Assembly: GCA_003451355.1 (NCBI GenBank)
Contig: DMDX01000129.1
Location: 1,153 to 9,298 of the forward strand
Direction: 5' to 3'
Length of the DNA: 8,146 nt
Source: Cryomorphaceae bacterium
Lineage (GTDB): Bacteria; Bacteroidota; Bacteroidia; Flavobacteriales; Schleiferiaceae
The position numbers and the translations under genes are program-made. This document shows positions 6,784 through 8,146 of this stretch, one piece after another (the stretch's first letter is position 1; each line of letters opens with the position of its first letter). The notes beneath the pieces were generated by a model that saw only the letters and a program-made list of their open reading frames with translations, did no database searches and was not told the origin of the DNA.

Positions 6784-6791
6784 CAAAGGTC
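6784..6791 (-). promoter_or_regulatory. Putative -7 box for era-der
   Basis: Minus strand GACCTTTG followed by C resembles TAnnTTTG, with the first T replaced by G and the invariant A kept. It ends 5 nt before the preferred era ATG, so the mRNA would be essentially leaderless if this is the promoter. No -33 TTG is visible. This is a weak call that rests on similarity to the tRNA box nearby. Confidence 0.3.
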
Positions 6792-6818
6792 GGGCTTTTT
6801 AGGCGGACCCCCGCTGAC

Positions 6819-6849
6819 TTGTGCATTTTTCAAAGATGTTGTACCTTTG
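6819..6849 (+). promoter_or_regulatory. Bacteroidota-type promoter of tRNA-fMet
   Basis: TTG at 6819-6821 and TACCTTTG at 6842-6849 are separated by 20 nt, close to the Bacteroidota sigma-A pattern TTG-N19-TAnnTTTG. The mature tRNA begins 11 nt after the -7 box, which leaves a very short 5' leader for RNase P. This is the best promoter in the window and serves as the reference for the weaker boxes. Confidence 0.8.
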
Positions 6850-6859
6850 CCGTCCATAT

Positions 6860-6932
6860 CGCGGGGTGGAGCAGTTGGTAGCTCGTCGGGCTCATAACCC
6901 GAAGGCCGTCGGTTCGAGTCCGGCCCCCGCTA
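6860..6932 (+). tRNA. Initiator tRNA-fMet (anticodon CAT)
   Basis: A full cloverleaf can be drawn: acceptor 6860-6866 with 6925-6931; D-stem GAGC/GCTC; anticodon stem TCGGG/CCCGA around loop CTCATAA, with CAT at 6893-6895; T-arm GTCGG-TTCGAGT-CCGGC; discriminator A6932. It is the initiator rather than an elongator. Position 1:72 is an unpaired C-T, three consecutive G:C pairs (GGG/CCC) close the anticodon stem next to the loop, and the D-stem has the purine 11 : pyrimidine 24 pair (A-T). CCA is not encoded (ACAAGG follows) and would be added by the CCA enzyme. A promoter lies just upstream and an intrinsic terminator just downstream, so it is a single-gene transcription unit. Confidence 0.98.
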
Positions 6933-6937
6933 CAAGG

Positions 6938-6968
6938 AAAGCCTCTTGAGAAATCGAGAGGCTTTTTT
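6938..6968 (+). terminator. Rho-independent terminator of the tRNA gene
   Basis: The stem GCCTCTTG (6941-6948) pairs with CGAGAGGC (6955-6962, one T-G wobble) around a 6-nt loop AGAAAT, and is followed by six T at 6963-6968. The preceding AAA (6938-6940) can extend the stem into the T-tract, so it may also work on the other strand for transcripts arriving from the cytochrome gene. Confidence 0.9.
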
Positions 6969-6969
6969 A

Positions 6970-7148
6970 TTGAGGTACCGTTTCCATCTGTTTCTATAAT
7001 GTTACTTGGTTTAGTGTTTGTAAATTCCACAGCATGTTCTTTAATAATTATTGCCAACGATTAGTATAAGCGTAGTGTGGGCTTTCGTGCCGTCTTTCAA
7101 ATTACCCATTCATCGTAATTGATTTAATGGTCACTGATACAAAAACAC
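6970..7148. other. AT-richer non-coding stretch after the tRNA terminator
   Basis: I see no credible gene here. It holds a perfect 10-bp palindrome AATAATTATT (7043-7052) running into TTGCCAACG and a GC-richer block ending near 7091 (AAGCGTAGTGTGGGCTTTCG at 7068-7087). It also holds a small hairpin at 7097-7122. No copy of the tRNA 3' end, which would mark an integration site, occurs in it. The compositional change of the window sits here. The block at 7043-7091 resembles, from memory only, repeated intergenic elements in Bacteroidota genomes; this needs a genome search. Confidence 0.5.
7097..7122 (-). terminator. Weak hairpin downstream of the cytochrome gene
   Basis: AATTAC (7100-7105) pairs with GTAATT (7115-7120) around a 9-nt loop, and TC/GA at 7097-7098 and 7121-7122 can add two pairs past a bulged A. 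It lies about 27 nt after the cytochrome stop on the minus strand. The stem is AT-rich and no T-run follows, so a terminator role is only a possibility. Confidence 0.2.
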
Positions 7149-8141
7149 CTATTTAGAGTATTCTTCGCCAGGGGCAAAAACAATCTTTTCTATGTTATTT
7201 TCCACAGGATCGAGGGATTGTAAGTAACGATAGACGGCTTTTAGTTCAAGATCGTCCATTCTTGCATATGTAGCCCAAGGCATGGGACTTCCTTTATGTC
7301 TTCTACCTCCTCGCATCCTATTTATAAAAGTCGATTCCTCCCAGTATGCCATAATGCCTGTTTCTTTGTCTGGTGTAAGGTTTGGGGTTACAAAGGAATA
7401 TCCCTCAGTAAAAGCATCAGGTTTAAAGTATGTTCCTCCGGCTAAAGGAGCTCCAATAAAGGCTCCAGTTTTAAAATCCCTTTCGGTATGACATCCATTG
7501 CAATTTGCTACCCTATTGGCTAAATATGATCCGTAAGCTATAGTTGAATCAATTTCTACGGATTTGGGAGGAGTATTCTTAGGTCCTTCGGGTTTAATCA
7601 TACCAAACGCCATTAGAGATTTACCTAAAAAACTCAATTCTGACGGCTCAACCTTATGTTTGACAGGTTCTTGAGAACGCAGGAATGAAATAATGGCAAC
7701 CAAATCTTCATCACTGAGTTCCTGAAAAGGCATAAAAGGAAATACCAAGCCATGTTGTTTGTTGACGGAATAACGTAAAGTCCGCGCAATTTCCCCATCG
7801 GTCATTTTGCCGATACCTGTTTCCATGTCGGGGGTAATATTTGGAGCCCTGAATATTCCGGGAGGAATGCTAATTTCCCAACCTCCACTCAGTGGCATCA
7901 CTTTGCCATCTTCTGCTTCCTTGACTTTATCCATAGGGACATGGCAAGATATGCAGTGAGCCGGTCCAAGAGCTAGGTGCTTACCTCTGGCGATTACAAC
8001 CGAGTCAGTCGATGCTGCAATTTCTGGATAGGGAGCGTCATATTTTTTGTCCCATGTGAATTGGATAAAAGCAAATAATCCAATGATTAAAAGGATAAGT
8101 GCTATGCCGGTCCATTTTAGAGTTTTAACTACATTTTTCAT
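7149..8141 (-). CDS. Membrane-anchored di-haem cytochrome c
   Basis: A 330-aa c-type cytochrome with an N-terminal membrane anchor (about residues 10-28, after basic MKNVVKTLK) and a periplasmic part with two haem-binding domains. Haem 1 binds CISCH at 63-67, with Met137 in FPFMPF as likely sixth ligand. Haem 2 binds CNGCH at 214-218, with Met287 in SPMPW as likely sixth ligand. The domains look like a duplication: APNITPDMETGIG (99-111) and TPNLTPDKETGIM (252-264) occupy equivalent positions, each followed by a helix and then the Met segment. This resembles cytochrome subunits that take electrons from membrane dehydrogenases (alcohol, aldose or gluconate type) and pass them to a terminal oxidase, but no dehydrogenase gene is in view, so the partner is unknown. 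ATG at 8141; only 5 bases upstream are visible. Base and codon use is markedly more AT-rich than in the rest of the window, suggesting transfer. Confidence 0.92.
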   Translation of the reverse strand: MKNVVKTLKWTGIALILLIIGLFAFIQFTWDKKYDAPYPEIAASTDSVVIARGKHLALGPAHCISCHVPMDKVKEAEDGKVMPLSGGWEISIPPGIFRAPNITPDMETGIGKMTDGEIARTLRYSVNKQHGLVFPFMPFQELSDEDLVAIISFLRSQEPVKHKVEPSELSFLGKSLMAFGMIKPEGPKNTPPKSVEIDSTIAYGSYLANRVANCNGCHTERDFKTGAFIGAPLAGGTYFKPDAFTEGYSFVTPNLTPDKETGIMAYWEESTFINRMRGGRRHKGSPMPWATYARMDDLELKAVYRYLQSLDPVENNIEKIVFAPGEEYSK

Positions 8142-8146
8142 TTGAG

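Noticed and set aside
6779..6826. 16-residue N-terminal extension of Era
   Set aside because: It overlaps the divergent tRNA promoter and adds residues before the usual Era start; a -7-like box precedes the ATG at 6778.
6830..7057. Minus-strand reading frame of 75 codons across the tRNA gene
   Set aside because: It is antisense to tRNA-fMet. The GGRTRTDGLRVMSPTSYQLLHP stretch is the familiar spurious translation of this tRNA's reverse strand found in many annotations, not a protein.
6860..7148. Attachment-site direct repeat from the tRNA 3' end
   Set aside because: No repeat of the tRNA 3' sequence is found downstream in this window, so an integrated element cannot be claimed from the sequence alone.

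Overview
The window reads as a chromosomal segment of a relatively GC-rich member of the Bacteroidota, probably flavobacteria-like. Three things point there. The promoter-like boxes fit the Bacteroidota -7 consensus TAnnTTTG, and the best one stands in front of the tRNA gene. Clear Shine-Dalgarno sequences are missing before the start codons. The best matches from memory are the Bacteroidota forms of glutaryl-CoA dehydrogenase and the gliding-type ATPase GldA. No species can be named from the sequence alone.

Layout, left to right. (1) Positions 2-409 (+) are the C-terminal end of a class I SAM-dependent (RNA) methyltransferase that begins outside the window. (2) Positions 501-1955 (-) are a two-gene unit: a glutaryl-CoA-dehydrogenase-type acyl-CoA dehydrogenase, followed 3 nt later by a small unrecognised lipoprotein. 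A large hairpin separates this unit from the methyltransferase. (3) Positions 2041-3799 (-) are a tight operon, rsgA - dtd - MazG-like pyrophosphohydrolase, joined by two ATGA stop/start overlaps. (4) Positions 3849-4544 (+) are a GldA-like ABC ATPase, divergent from rsgA. (5) Positions 4558-6778 (-) are era followed by der, 1 nt apart. (6) Positions 6860-6932 (+) are the initiator tRNA-fMet, with a good promoter and a strong intrinsic terminator. (7) Positions 6970-7148 are an AT-richer non-coding stretch with a conspicuous element at about 7043-7091. (8) Positions 7149-8141 (-) are a membrane-anchored di-haem cytochrome c of clearly different base composition.

The core of the window is translation housekeeping. 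Three ribosome-assembly GTPases (RsgA, Era, Der), D-aminoacyl-tRNA deacylase, a probable RNA methyltransferase and the initiator tRNA lie within about 7 kb. The MazG-like enzyme probably adds nucleotide-pool cleaning. The dehydrogenase unit belongs to lysine/tryptophan (glutaryl-CoA) catabolism.

I see no CRISPR array, transposase, phage gene or obvious new multi-gene system. The most interesting places are the compositional break just after tRNA-fMet with its accessory-looking cytochrome gene, the intergenic element beside it, and the orphan cysteine-containing lipoprotein.
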